Shown here piece by piece: positions 47,801 through 60,145 of a DNA stretch of 64,000 nt (its first letter is position 1; each line of letters begins with the position of its first letter). This DNA comes from Clavelina lepadiformis (lineage: Eukaryota; Chordata; Ascidiacea; Aplousobranchia; Clavelinidae): assembly GCF_947623445.1 (NCBI RefSeq), contig NC_135241.1:25794501-25858500 (forward strand), in the 5' to 3' direction. Below the pieces are notes generated by a model. The model had not been told where the DNA came from and made no database searches. It saw only the letters and a list, made by a program, of their open reading frames with translations. A program made the position numbers and the translations under genes.

Positions 47801-50800
47801 CTGTTTCAATCTGTATTTTAATTTTGCGAGAATCATTTTACTCATTAAACTTACGTGAAACATGTAGTTTTCAAATGTAATTTCAACTTGGTGGATCGTG
47901 TACATGTATCGTGTGTGCAAAGTGCCTTGAAAGCGAATTAGTAAAATCACAACAAAAAGGCACAGTATGACTTTTGTTTCCACACAAAAAAATCAAACTT
48001 TCATTCTCAAGTGAGTTTACACAAACACACATGTTAATTTATATGAAATTTGAAGTATGAAATCGGCATGTAAGTTCTTAGCTTCTGTATATTCTCAGAA
48101 TGTCCATCATCCCTTCCTTATGGTGTTGTGATTACGTCATCATCTCGACCTTATCGGTACCAAGCCACTGGAATGTTCAATTGCCCAACAGGAGATTTGT
48201 TTTACATGAATGGAACTGCACTGCCATCTGGTGACACAACATGCTTAGCGAATGCTAAGTGGAGTGGTCAGGACAATTTACAATGTTGGTCAGGTAAGCT
48301 GGCAGATCTATTGTTATCTGTGTCTTGTGAGAAATCATAACAATTGGTAACCATAGTATTTCCAAAATATCTTGCAATCCATTGCTCAACTCGTCTTTAC
48401 TTATTTGTACTTGACGATTCTTAATACACGCATTGCCAAAAAACTGAGCTGTAACGTTTACATTTAAAACTTGCAGCTCCTGACGTGATGTTAAATGGTG
48501 ATTTCAACATTATTGAGTTTAATGACATCACACTGACTTGTGATTATGATGACACTGTCATACCCAGTGGGACATTTTCAATATATTATTTTGATAATGT
48601 AGGATACACATTAAAAAAGGTAACAAGCGATCATTAAAAATTGCTTTTGTCAAAGTTTCTTTGAAGGTTAGAAATTTGATAATTTGTCATTTTCACAATT
48701 AACAACTCGTTGAGAGTTAATGTAAAAATTGCCTTAAATTTAAAACGATTTAAAAGTTGTTGAATTTGTTAAAGGAAGATGCATTCACGCTTCAGATACA
48801 AAGAGAAGATAACATGAAGCCAATATCATGCCAAGCCATAACTCCATATACAGAAATATACAACAACACTGGACGTTCTTTGACTGAAACTGTAAATGTG
48901 TTGTGTAAGTATCTGATGCAACTTTGTATCATTGTTAGTGTCTGCGTCAAACATCGTGTGGTTTCTTAGCGAGCTACTGAAACCTTTAAATTTATTGATC
49001 CCTTCCTAGCTGCTTATGGTTCGATTCCATTATCTTTAGAGTATTCATTTGTGAATTGTAAAGTGTTTAGTATAAATATCTTGACTAATCGTTAACAGAT
49101 GGTCCAACTTATGCAACAAGTCATACGTTTGCATTAAAATACTTCGTGAAAATCGGAGACGATGAATATCTTCTTCGATCAGATGAAAACCTGACATTAT
49201 TTTGTTCAAGTGATGCAAATCCTGCAGCATCGTGCATATGGACAGTTTGTGGCAAAAGTTGTGAGAATATCTCATCAACACATACAACTGATTGCAACAT
49301 GGATTACCATCTTAGCACAAACAGCTCAATCTCTTGCACTGCTACCAATGATTATGGTTTTGCTTCAAGCAAGATGCAAAAAGTTACCATTGTACCTTTG
49401 ACAAGTAAGTCTAAACAATCCAAATAGCAGCATAAACTGTGCTTCATGAATAAACGCAAATATTTTTATCTAATCTTGAATTGCAGTTTTTTGAATGAAA
49501 TTATTTGTTACAGGACCCGTTTTATTAGGCAACAAACAAGATGAAATTTCTATGGTTGCTAACACTGTGACATCAAAAACTGGAAGCAACATAACACTGT
49601 CATGTCAATTCTCATATGAAGACGAACTTGCAACAAAATTTGAAATAATTCTTCCAAACGGCACTATCGTCAAACAACCGATGCTTGAAGTGGTTTCCTT
49701 GACAACTGCTGATGCAGGAAACTACACTTGCGTTACAAATGACTTGTTCGGAAACTTTGATGCATCAGTGTACGTGGAAGTGCAATGTAAGTTAAAATAA
49801 ATTCGTAATGAAACCGAACACTCGGATTTTTTACATTTATAATGTTACTTTTTACCAATCAAAAATTCATAAAACTTACATTTCCAATCGCAAAGTGTAA
49901 GATTACTGCTTGGTGTTCTTATTATTGACTGGTACTTGCATTCAGTCTTATTGTTGCCATCAGATGCTCCATACCAAGCGACACCGACATCATGTACTTG
50001 GGTCATTGAAGAAACTGGTTTCTGTGTAATTATTTTTAAATCCAACCCAGGAATGGAATTTATTTCCTTAGATATAAATGGTAAGAGGTGTTATAATTGA
50101 AGCTGTTGTGGCTTGACCTGATTTTTGTCACACCTGGTATTTCTGTAACAAACTTAACCTGGTGTAAATTTTGTAGAACAACCAGCCTTAAATGATGGTG
50201 CAAATGATGTTTTCAGCAACGGAGATAAACAGCAATATATATTCACCAAAACTAAGGTGATTCTATTTTAAAATTGCGCTATGTATTTGGAGTACATAAC
50301 ATGCACTATACAAGCATTTGTGTAGTTAACGCAAGTCACAGCTGTTGTAAAAAGAGATATTATCGCATATTAACGAGTAATGTTAACGAGTAAGTAAGTA
50401 ATTACTTACTTCAAATGCCAGGTGACATCCAATGACGAAGGAACTTACAATCTTATACTGAGCTTTCTCCTTCCGCCATACAACTACTCTATAGAGTTTG
50501 ACGTCACTGTTGTCAACATCGATCAACTTCCAACTCCAGATAACACAGGAGCAATTGTTGGAGGAACTGTTGCCGCTGTTGCTCTCATCTGCATTACAGT
50601 TGTGCTCGCACTGTATGTTACAACAAGGCAACCAACAACAAATGGAAAAGGTTGGAAATAACTCTGAATGCACAGTGATTTTTATTTTTGTACAAAACAT
50701 GAAAGTAAGGGCATAAAAAATGTTATATAAAAGCGCCACTTGAAAATACATAAACATTTTCAAAAAAACATGAATTCTAAGTCAAATTCTTTACATCTCT

Positions 50801-52028
50801 TTTAGATAGATTAAACACTTCAAACAACACAAAACCACATACTGGTGAGTTAAACTTAAACGGCGATGTATTTATTGACAGTAAAAAATTAATCAAAAAA
50901 CAAAAAACGTTCTATTTATTGCGATTATTTACTTTTGCTGCACATATTTGCTTACGTAATTGTAATAAATTTTAAATTTGCTTTTTAGTGCATGAGGAAT
51001 ATGTTGAATTCGACGACCACGTACCAAGCAATGAAAAGGTGACATTAATATTGACATTATTTTGCATTTATTGCTAAAGATTCGATTTGAAATAGGCAAC
51101 GTTGCAACATAAAATAAACTAAAAGATTCGTAGAGAAAAGAAAATTCAGAAGCATGAATAAGCGAATTATATTTTCTTAAATACTCTCTCACTGTTTAAT
51201 TAGTCGTATTTTTGATTCGTGGTTTATATTAAAGAAATAAAACATGGGTACATATATTTAAAAAAATCATGATTTGCAGACACAAGAAACAAACGCAGCT
51301 TATGAAAACCTGGAGAAGCTTGAGGAAGGTATCTTAGAACATTGTGTTAAGATAAATGCAAAAGTTTTTCGAACAATTACAAAGTATAAGTTATAAGTTC
51401 ATTGCAAAACTAGTTCACGCTGTTGCAATAAAACATGATGCCTATTAATAAAGACGTAAAATATTAATTTGTAAAATATTTCATAAAAATACTTACTCCG
51501 CCATTCTTTTAAACCTCAGATTTATATTAACAGACAAAAATGGCTACTTGGAAGTGAAAGTTGGTGATCGACAAACTACGGTTCGTTTCTGAAATTGTTA
51601 ATTTTTTATTTTTGCATTTTGTCTGTGTTGCAATTTAAAAAATATACTGAAAATATGCAGGTAAAATTTGAATTTATTTTATATAATTTGACAAATAAAA
51701 AATTACAATATTTTGGAAATTATCTTCATAACATTATTGTGTTGTTGAGTATAACATCATCATCGTAAAACTAAAATCATCATAACATTATGTTGGTATA
51801 TAGCTTCATTCTACAACATTATAGAGGTTACAATATTAAACGTCAATCAAAGTTTAGGTTATAAGAGAAGTAGGCCTAGTAATGACGTCAGCAGTATCAT
51901 CAGTCGTTTGATTATTAATTATTAATTAATAATGATTCAATTTTTTGTTTAAGGCTGCAAATTATGAAAACACCAAAGGAGAACAAAATTATGAAATCAT
52001 CGAAGGACTTTATGACGGAGAAATATAG
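44840..52028 (+). CDS. receptor gene R: Ig-like, CCP, three Ig regions, TM, tyrosine tail (722 aa)
   Basis: Inferred exons are: signal 44840-44882 (MRFGLDVHCLLIFY), 45867-46033, 46100-46191, 47519-47652 (Ig-like domain without the usual Cys pair), CCP 48099-48293, split Ig 48477-48619 and 48775-48904, Ig 49099-49404, Ig 49514-49786 (TLSCQFSY ... DAGNYTCVTND), 49964-50080, 50177-50256, membrane exon 50422-50650, and tail exons 50806-50844, 50989-51038 (EEYVEF), 51280-51328 (AAYENLEKLEE), 51534-51580 (NGYLEV) and 51954-52028 (NYENTKGEQNYEII, EGLYDGEI, stop). The lengths sum to 2169 nt (723 codons) and phases agree. The signal exon was located by its likeness to that of gene B (36625-36667). The acceptor at 45866 was chosen because it gives the right phase and matches gene F. 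Alone among the three full genes it has the two extra Ig exons (49099-49786). Probable surface recognition receptor, by architecture. Confidence 0.8.
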
Positions 52029-52930
52029 AACATTGATGGAAAATCATTTAAAAAATCATCTTTTTATGACGTATATTTTGTTGAAAAAGCACTTTCATGG
52101 CTCGTACTGAAATATAGGACCTTTGGGCATGAACGACATGAGCAGACTATTTGTATGATTATAAAAGTGTGTAGTGGTCAATGTTTCAACGTAGAATCAG
52201 TTCCACTTGCAATGCTATGAACCTTGCTAATTTGCTCTGGTTATCTCATCTTACTGTAGATAGCCTTATCTTTTGCCACTGCGTGGGTTTTGGAAACTGA
52301 CGTAGAAAGAATTATTCATCACAATTTTCAATCCGGTTATGAGCGGATATTTTCTTTTGCCCCCGTGATTGACAGCATGTTCAGAAGCTCACATGCTCTG
52401 ATTTGAAACAATATCGTTCTATTATCAATTTAATTTAACTATTTGTTGTATTGGACCAATAAACATATTTGGAGATTCAAAGCGGCGGTCTGACGATTTA
52501 TAATAGGCGCTGTAAACAATAAATCGGCGTCTCTTGAAAGTCGCTCGGGCCAAAAAATAGCTCTTTGTTCAAGTTAATCGATAACACAATATGCAATAAC
52601 CTGCCAACCTCAAATCGTTCAACTCGACATAAGTGGGGAATGGCAAACTCTACGACCAAACCGCGAACCATGTCATGTCTGAGTCACTGAGTGCAACATG
52701 TACCATGCCAAGTCCACTGCCTGCACGTTTCATACCGCACATGACAAACTAATTGCAAGATTACTGCCAAGATAATTAATACAAGTTGCCAAAAACATTT
52801 TGCTCAAACAATAACGGCCGTACTATAGTTATAAAATGACATATTCAGCGTGGAAAATAAATAGTTTATGATATTTTTAAAATCAAACCTAGCAACTGAT
52901 CAAAAATTTTCGTTTGGTAGTGCTTTTAAT
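47160..52930. repeat. right arm of inverted segmental duplication
   Basis: Counterpart of 1-5850 in reverse orientation. It keeps the complete middle and 3' part of gene R, which the left arm has mostly lost. It lacks the transposon present at 634-2651. Similarity continues through the 3' flank of gene R to about 52930. Confidence 0.85.
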
Positions 52931-54160
52931 ATTTTGCTTTTACGTATATTTTACATCGTTAAATTATTAACTCTTATTATTAAAGACGCCAATGTAAGTG
53001 CAGATGTGTAGTTTAACCGTAGTTGGTGTAGGCGGCAACAAACAGAGATATCATACAAGGAAGTGATCGAACATAAGCGACGATTGTTTCAGAGCTCAAA
53101 TGCGTTATAGCTATATCTGGCTCAACTGATCATGTTACAAATTATTCAAAGAAGCGATACGACGAAGGTAGCTTGGTGAATGACTTCATTAAGATTTCTT
53201 GGAAGTCTTTGTTGGTGATTGTTGATAAATGAAGGATTTTCAAATAGTTCTCAACTGCTTGTAGCAAATACTTAGATGCCGTAGGAATGTAAAACGGATT
53301 TCAGTTAGTATTTTAATTAATCAAATAATCATTAATCATTTAGTTTTCCAATATTTCAGCACATTTTCTTGTGAACATCGTATAGTAGTTTTCATCGAGT
53401 TGTCATGTATTGCATATGACTGATATTGGCTCGACACCGAAATGCTGAGGATTTGTTTGCACAAGAAGGTAGAACCTATTCAAAACATAGGTTGAGAAAC
53501 ACTGGTCTACAAATTTGGTCAACATACATAAACGGCATTTAAAAGGAAAATGGTTTGCAGTAAGTTGTTCGCTTCTATAGATGTGGAGACTGTTGAGGTT
53601 ACATAATGACTTAAAACAAAGAATTGAAACACAGGTGCTCGATTCTGTAGTAAGTACCAGAGTGTTTAGAAAGCTCAGCTTGGGCCAATACGGTTCATGT
53701 TCGATACTTAATGGCCGTGGCACGATCGTTGTAATGCTGGTATTTGCCATTCACGATACTTGTTCCTGTTCAGTGGTTCTGGTGAACAGTTAATATTTCA
53801 GGCAATGTTAATAATTATCTAAACCTTCAGTATGTAAACAATCAATGACGAAAAGTAAAAAATTTGGTTTTGCAAGACCAACATCAACTTTGTAGCTAGA
53901 ACAACTTATTAGCCTAGCTTCATAACTGACTAAGCTCAACACAGTTCGTCTGTCGCTTTGGAAAAAAAGGTTAAACGGAAAAGGTGAACTTTCTCTAACG
54001 CCCATTAAGTACTTCTTAGTTTGTCGCTGGTTGGCGCCCTCAAGCTACTTCCCGAGTAAAACCGATAAATGTTATTCTCACTGCATGTTCGTTTGCAATT
54101 TTCTCTTTTCTACTGTTTCTGCGATTCGACTGTGATGTCATTAAAGTGTTGAGCTCAGAA
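52931..54160. other. no gene recognised
   Basis: Beyond the end of the duplicated arm. Short frames only, without recognisable domains. Confidence 0.4.
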
Positions 54161-54338
54161 GGTTATAAAGGGCCATTTTTATATGACCTTAAAAAATCAA
54201 TAATATGACTTTATTTTTTTGGAAAATATGACTTTATATGACTTTATGTGAAAATCGTGTAATTTTACATTCGAACAACGTCACTCACGGAACTAAAGAG
54301 TAAAACATACGCAACATGAAAGTAATACACATCCATTT

Positions 54339-54791
54339 TTATTTTAAACCACTGTTGTAGTACAGTTTCATGTAGTGTGGAATGTTAGAGTCTTTGAAGT
54401 TACGATTTGGACGTAAAAATGACTTTAGTAAGGGAAATGAGCGCTCCACAGACGCTGATGTGGGTTGACACTTCTGCAGTTTTGCATAAAACGCTGATGA
54501 AATGTCTTGTCTTTGTAGCTCCATAATTTGTTTCACATCGTTTTTGTCCAATCGCTTCTTAATGTAATTTTTGAGCTCAAGCGGATCTTTTCCGAAATCA
54601 AGGGCATTTAGATCAGCACGGGCCTCTTTGATGGTGTACGTACAATTGTACTGTGCTGTATTTGTATATAAGTGTATAAGTGTATACACAATGCATAACG
54701 TATAACTAGGGCCCGCAAAAGTCAATAAAGTCAAAAAATTTTTAAGGACCTCGTCTGACCACGAATCAAAGAATAAAGTTGTTTTCAGCAC
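54339..54791 (-). pseudogene. hAT transposase C-terminal (dimerisation) fragment
   Basis: The frame reads DFGKDPLELKNYIKKRLD, then QPTSASVERSFPLLKSFLRP and NIPHYMKLYYN. This is the C-terminal dimerisation segment of hAT transposases (P-T-S-x-x-x-E-R-x-F-S/P). Similarity starts only at about residue 55 of the frame; the N-terminal residues look like translated non-coding DNA. No catalytic core is present. Confidence 0.75.
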
Positions 54792-55154
54792 CTATAGGGG
54801 ATTGTTTCTAAGAAGTTTATAGGTCAAAATAAAGTCAAAATTTATCAAATTATGGCTTTTGACAAAGTTTTTGTGTTTCTCGAGAGTAATTTTTGTAAAA
54901 ATCCTCGTGGAAGCATTATAAATCAGGAACTGCGACACAGTTAAACCATATTAACCCATAAAAACAGGAAATAAGTCACAATGCCCACTTAGATCAGCAG
55001 TAACTTTTATCGCAAATTGTCCATTGTTTATTCATTGTTACGTAGGCCTATTTAAATAACTCTTACCAAACACTTCCTCTTCATAAACGTAGTCTTTTCG
55101 AAGATCAACAGTTTGGATTTTAGGAACATCCTACTGACATTTTGTAATACAAAA

Positions 55155-55364
55155 ATGCCTAAGCAAGCTAAATCGTATTCAGTAAAAGTAAGACAGATTT
55201 GTCGAGATTTTTCTGATGAATTTAATGCAACTCCCGGGGGTGATTTAAGGTGCAATTTTTGCGAGGTTATAGTGAAGTGCGATAAAAAGTATTTTGTTGA
55301 AGGCCACAGGAAAAGTAAACACCATCAAGCTGGATTGGAGCAACAACAAGCATTCCCTGTTTAA
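55155..55364 (+). pseudogene. BED-like zinc-finger fragment of a hAT element
   Basis: From a Met at 55155 the frame reads MPKQAKSYSVKVRQICRDFS, then LRCNFCEVIVKCDKKYFVEG and HRKSKHH. The C-x2-C ... H-x4-5-H spacing is that of the short BED-like finger at the N-terminus of CGGBP1-like hAT transposases. It lies on the opposite strand from the transposase tail at 54339-54791, so the two pieces are not in the arrangement of a normal element. An internal inversion or nesting is likely. Confidence 0.7.
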
Positions 55365-56070
55365 TTTGCTGTTTATTAGAATTTACCATGCGGAGAAAAT
55401 CGAGGCAAAGTGCCCTTTTCACAAGGACAAAATAAAACAAGCTACCTAAATCTATCGCCAAAGAACACGACGCACTTTTTATAATCAATATAACACCTTG
55501 ACTTTTCGACAAAATATTACGTATGGGTCTGAAATCGACAAAATATTATGTTTGGGTAACTGGAGGAAGAACTGTGGCCTCTACAAATAAGCAAGTGCGT
55601 TAGGTCAAAATAAAGTCAAAATTTAATAAAAATAAAGTCAAATAAGCAATTTTTTAGGTCAAAATAAAAATGACCCTAGTTATAACTTATTTAATATATG
55701 AGCGAAGATAGCGTATTACTGTAGCAGCAGGCTTTTGGATTCAGGATTCAGACAACTTACTTCTCCTTATTTTAATCACAAACTTCAATTAATCAAGTTT
55801 AATTGTTACAAATGTATTAAATATAAATTAGCACGTGTCTATGCTGCACTTATCTAAAATTGTAGATCTTTAACTCACCATTCAGAACATGAACGAGTGA
55901 ATCTCTTTTTCCAAATTGTGGAAAAAAGCTCATCAGGCTTGCTGGCCTATAGTTTTAAAATCACTCAAGCATAATAATTTTCATTTTCATTTTCTGAATG
56001 GTGATTGGTGTGTACAAAAGCTTTAACTTATCTAAATTTGCATAAATATGCTCATTGCTTCTGTTTAAGA

Positions 56071-56265
56071 CAGGGATGTCCAACCTGCGGCCCGCGGGCC
56101 ACAGTGCGGCCCACCTGAGCTTTTTGTGCGGCCCGCTAGTTATTTTCACTCCAAAAGTATGTACTTCATTTACCCATTTTTCTTGAAATTTAATAGGTTT
56201 TGCGGCCCATTCAATTATTTCAAGTGACAATGCGGCCCACTTTAGTAAAAGGTTGGACATCCCTG
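56071..56265. mobile_element. hAT-type MITE (CAGGGATGTCCAACC termini), perfect 8-bp duplication
   Basis: 195 bp with inverted ends cagggatgtccaacctg and caggttggacatccctg (approximate inverse). The 8-bp flank gtttaaga is exact on both sides (56063-56070 and 56266-56273). The interior has repeated gcggccca motifs. This terminus is a widespread hAT MITE type. No coding capacity. Confidence 0.92.
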
Positions 56266-56954
56266 GTTTAAGAAGTTTACTTTAAATAAATTAAACGCAT
56301 TCTGTATCTCCCAAAACTAAAATGGCAAAAATTTGTTTTTGAATATTTTAAGTCCCTACCCTGTTCAAAAGCCTAAAACTATATTAGGGGTTTTTATCCA
56401 ACGAAAAACCTTAGATTTATTGCGTGATGAAACAATTGAAATGTGTTTTGTTTGATTTTCTTGTAAGTACGACATCAGCAAACGTTTTCTAAATAATTTT
56501 CCAGATGTATTTTTTTGAAAAGTTGTTTATCTTTTCTTCAGAAATAGTTTAACACTTTATAACATGTAGTGTACGACCATACTTGGTTAGGTTGTTGGTT
56601 CTTCATCGTTTCCGCTTTAATGGAATCCCCAAGTTAAATGTTTTTATCCAGGTAAAATACTGGGCTCAATGCTCATGAGAACGAGGTCAGAATGTTAAAA
56701 TTTGAGGTGGGGCAGGTTAAGCCCCAACTAGAAAGTACGGAAATTTTGAACGAGAACTCGTTCTTGCAAAGACACGATGGCGTGCACTGAAACTTCAATT
56801 TTTAGTTTTATTTAATTATAGTTTCACGTTCAAACAAACAGTTTTTCTTTGTTTGTTTGTTTGTAATAAATTGACGTAAAGATGAAAAAGTTTGGCGCAC
56901 ACTTTGATGAATCTCACGCGTACAGGTACCACAGTTTCCACTATGGGGCAAGGC

Positions 56955-57801
56955 CATAGATATCGTATATAACACTAGATCGCTCATCTTATTGTTGTCG
57001 ACCAACCAAAAATGAAGCCAATTGAACAGATTTGGCGGGAACAGTAAGGGACCCAAGCTGGGCTTTGAACACGATTTTATAAGGCTTTTAAGCTATTAGG
57101 TCCAACGTTAAATTGTGAGATTTCTTCGTCAATTTGTAATCTATATAAAACATGGATAAAAGGGGAACTCAATGCTGTGCTTACGGTTGTGGAAAAAGGA
57201 AAAAGAGAGTTAATAGCGCTAGAGCAAGCGATAATTTAATGGACAGAAGTGCCAGTGAAGGGAGTTCGGATGATGAGACAAGAAAGAAAATTTGTCATCC
57301 AAGAACCTTCCATGCGTAAGCATTGGTTTAACGTTAATACCGGTACTGTATGTAAACCGGCAGGTGTTTTTGTGCAACAGGAATTATTAATTAATCGTGT
57401 TTTTGCACCAGTCGTTCAATTTAATGAGCTGTAAGTTCTGACCATCTCATTAATATTGCAGCTGTTGTGTATTGGCATGGCGTTCAACCAATAACTTACC
57501 TCAGCTAAAAGTGTACCCGAACAGTCACAGCTACATTCGATAACATATTTTTATTAAAACATATATTTATAGTACCAAGTATATGTACAACAGACTTCCA
57601 TCAGACTCAGACCGAAAGAAAGAATGGCTTGTGGCAATGCGTAGAGATTGTTGGATTCCCAGCAAACACTCAAAAATTTGCTCAGACCATTTTCTGGAGA
57701 AAGACTTTGATAGAACAGGGCAACGAAACAGGCTTAAAGATGGTGCTGTACCAACTCGTTTTAAGAAATTTCCACAACATCTCAAAAAAGTAAGGTTATA
57801 A
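56955..57801 (+). mobile_element. P-element-like transposon, 5' part with THAP exons
   Basis: Starts with the same 32-base terminal repeat as 40578-40609. The eight bases before it, ggcaaggc, are the exact reverse complement of those before the other end (gccttgcc). Two THAP-domain exons follow at 57152-57315 and 57573-57789. The transposase body that should follow is absent here. Confidence 0.75.
57152..57789 (+). pseudogene. THAP-domain exons of a P-element-like transposase
   Basis: Exon 1 (57152-57315) encodes MDKRGTQCCAYGCGKRKKR and an acidic stretch ending KKICHPRTFH. A gtaag donor follows. Exon 2 (57573-57789) encodes YNRLPSDSDRKKEWLVAMRR, then CWIPSKHSKICSDHFLEKDF and RLKDGAVPTRFKKFP, with a gtaag donor. 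Together these have the C2CH zinc-binding residues (CxxxC ... CSDHF), the conserved Pro/Trp/Phe and the A-V-P-T motif of THAP domains, which bind transposon ends or promoters. The insert between the Cys pair and the LPSD motif is longer than usual. The downstream exon is not found on this strand; the phase-0 acceptor at 42313 on the other strand fits. It could also be a domesticated THAP gene, but the terminal repeat argues for a transposon. Confidence 0.78.
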
Positions 57802-57939
57802 ATTCCAGTAATTATTTGCAGTTAATAAGTTATTTTATTATTATTAAGACAGTTATTTCAATAATTATTGGAAATTATTGGCTATAATATACTGGCAAGT
57901 AGCCTATTCATTTTTTGTTCTGGCCACTTAGCTGGCAGC

Positions 57940-58106
57940 GTTTAGCAACAACAAGGTCCTCGATGTTTGGTTTGAATTCGTCGCAATACACAGTAATACT
58001 TGTTTCACATCTCGTCTCGGCGGAACCATTGCACATAGGAACCTCATATATATGAATATCATGGACCATCTCATCATAAAAGTCACCGTGAGTCGGACAA
58101 TTGCAC
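57940..58106 (-). other. possible cysteine-rich exon, unassigned
   Basis: On the minus strand, after a ccaacag acceptor, a frame reads CNCPTHGDFYDEMVHDIHIY, then EVPMCNGSAETRCETSITVY and CDEFKPNIEDLVVAKRCQ. Six cysteines with even spacing and acidic residues look like part of an extracellular domain. No partner exon was identified and I do not recognise the family. Confidence 0.3.
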
Positions 58107-58489
58107 CTGTTGGAAAGGGCAGAGAAGGATTGATGACGTAAACCGGAATTACGTAATCATTGGGATAACTGCACACCACAGTTACCAAGAATATATGCTC
58201 AGAATATATTTCCTTCTAGAATATATAGGAACATAGAATATCAGTTCAATGCAGTTCTAGAACCACTTTCAACAAATACAGAAACTTGTCAGAACGAGAA
58301 CAAGCAAACACGGGCGTTTATCGTTTTTGCATTGTTTCTCGCACTTATTTAAAATGACGCAAAATTTAAAGATTTGTTACTGGCCCAAGACTACTGAAAA
58401 ACACGAGGCAATGAAAAAGATATTGATTCAATATTTGAAAGTGCGTCGAGAGCTGCGTGTTCGAGACCCTTATTCTAAACAATGACGTT

Positions 58490-60145
58490 TTTACATGAAA
58501 TTGTTATTTGTCTTAAGTCAAATGTGTTGTAAATATTTCTTTGCAAACTGTTCGTGAAAGTTGTGTTATCGTTTCTTTATTTGATCGCAACGTTCAGACA
58601 AGTTTTATCTTCAATGCTACAAAGTTTTCATACAGTCGTGAATCGGTTTTAAATCTAAAGTTAAAAGCTCATTTCGTAATTTGCAGTTAATAGCAAAGCG
58701 ACCCCTACCGGTTTGCAATTGCCTTCGGGAGATCCGATCCCGAGGGTTTGACTAGGCACCATGCATGGATTAGAGCCAACAAGAGGTGTTTATGCCGTCA
58801 TTAAAAATTCTCAGTTTTGAGAATGAGTTTTGAACACCGTATGATGTGGCGCCCCCGAGCATAAAATAAAACTCTTTGTCACAACTTCAACTCGACAATG
58901 ATTCCTCATCGCCTGAGCCGCCATTACCAAGTTCATCTTTGTGCAAGTTCCAATGAACACATATTTTTATATATATTGTGTTCTCCGGATTTAGAAACCT
59001 TTATCAAGATTACTGCATACAATGGCAGTGAAACTAAGAATAAAACCCAGGTTAGGACTTGGAGCCAGGTCAGTTGTTCAACCGCTTCACTACCTAGCTG
59101 GTCTATGACAAGGTTTAAAACAACACTAATGGTAAAAACACCAAGTTTTAAAATATTTCCGCATATTTGTAAGAAAATTGTGGGTTGAAAATTTCGTCAT
59201 GGGGTAATTTTTCAATGAATATTGTAGTAATAGTCAGTTCATGGTTATGTGACGCTTTCTGCAGCCGGCTGGTTACATCAGAAGCATGTGGTCGACTCAT
59301 ACTTCAAAGGTTGTGAGAAGCCGGACATTGACTGGTCTTTCAACTTTCAACCAGCGAGCAAGAGAAAATGGAAAGACAACATTTCGAAAAAACTGTTAAA
59401 GATTTCCTTACAAATGACTCACACTATTCAAGGGACTTGACGAACAGTTCTGTATGTGCTATTTGAATGAGGTGGTCACTTAAAACAATCAATAACGAAT
59501 GAAGCTACTGACATGAAAGCAATCAAACTAAGTTTAATTAGAAAGTGATTTATAGCTTTATTTCATAAAAATTAATCTCTTTATACAATGATTGCACGTA
59601 ATAGTTATAAAACACGAGGGACTTGACGAACGATTCTGTATGTGCTATTTAAATGAGGTGGTTACTTAAAACAATCAACAATGAATGAACCTACTGCAAT
59701 CATACAAGTTCAATTAGAAAGTGATTTATTGCTGTAATTCATAAAAATTAATCTCTTTATACAGTGATTGCACGTAATACTTACAAAACACGTAATACTT
59801 GAATATTAAAATGAAATTATGTTAATGAAAACTGTATCGCCCATTATTACGACATTAATCGTAGAGTGCATGAATAAAAACATAATGCTAAACACTGTTA
59901 CTGCACAATATAAAACTCGCACTATTAATTAATAATAATTAATTAACTGACGGAAAAATAGCGAAACGTTGTTAAGTACAATGCGCTATAGCGATGAACA
60001 CGGCCACTACTAACACGGAAAAGATCAAATGAAACAACCTGCCGCGTTAGTGGTGCAAGATTTCACAACACCAGTAAAAATACATCCAAAAACAATGTAA
60101 GTGATATCTCTTTTATTATAAACGATATACGCAGTCATATAACAA
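58490..60145 (+). repeat. repeat block Q, copy 2
   Basis: Direct repeat of 26940-28430. It carries an extra SINE-like insert (58935-59125) and an internal tandem duplication (59430-59560 and 59610-59745, both starting gggacttgacgaac). It lacks the MITE of the first copy and is cut off by the LINE at about 60146. Confidence 0.8.
58935..59125 (-). mobile_element. tRNA-derived SINE-like insert
   Basis: Absent from the homologous Q copy near 27215. On the minus strand it has a tRNA-like head (agctaggtagtgaagcggtt, then aactgacctggctccaag and a gggtttt B-box-like segment) and a body ending ataaaggtttctaaatccgg. Boundaries are approximate and target duplications were not resolved. Confidence 0.45.

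Larger units (their letters stand above)
54169..55677. mobile_element. rearranged hAT element
   Basis: Its ends form an inverted repeat: agggccatttttatatgacc at the left and, inverted, agggtcatttttattttgac at the right. Flanks ggttataa (54161-54168) and agttataa (55678-55685) agree at seven of eight positions, fitting the 8-bp duplication of hAT elements. The subterminal motif gtcaaaataaagtcaaa recurs at 54820, 55605 and 55630. A further end-like sequence, tagggcccgcaaaagtcaa, occurs at 54707, so two related elements may be nested. Contains a transposase tail (minus) and a zinc-finger exon (plus). Confidence 0.7.
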
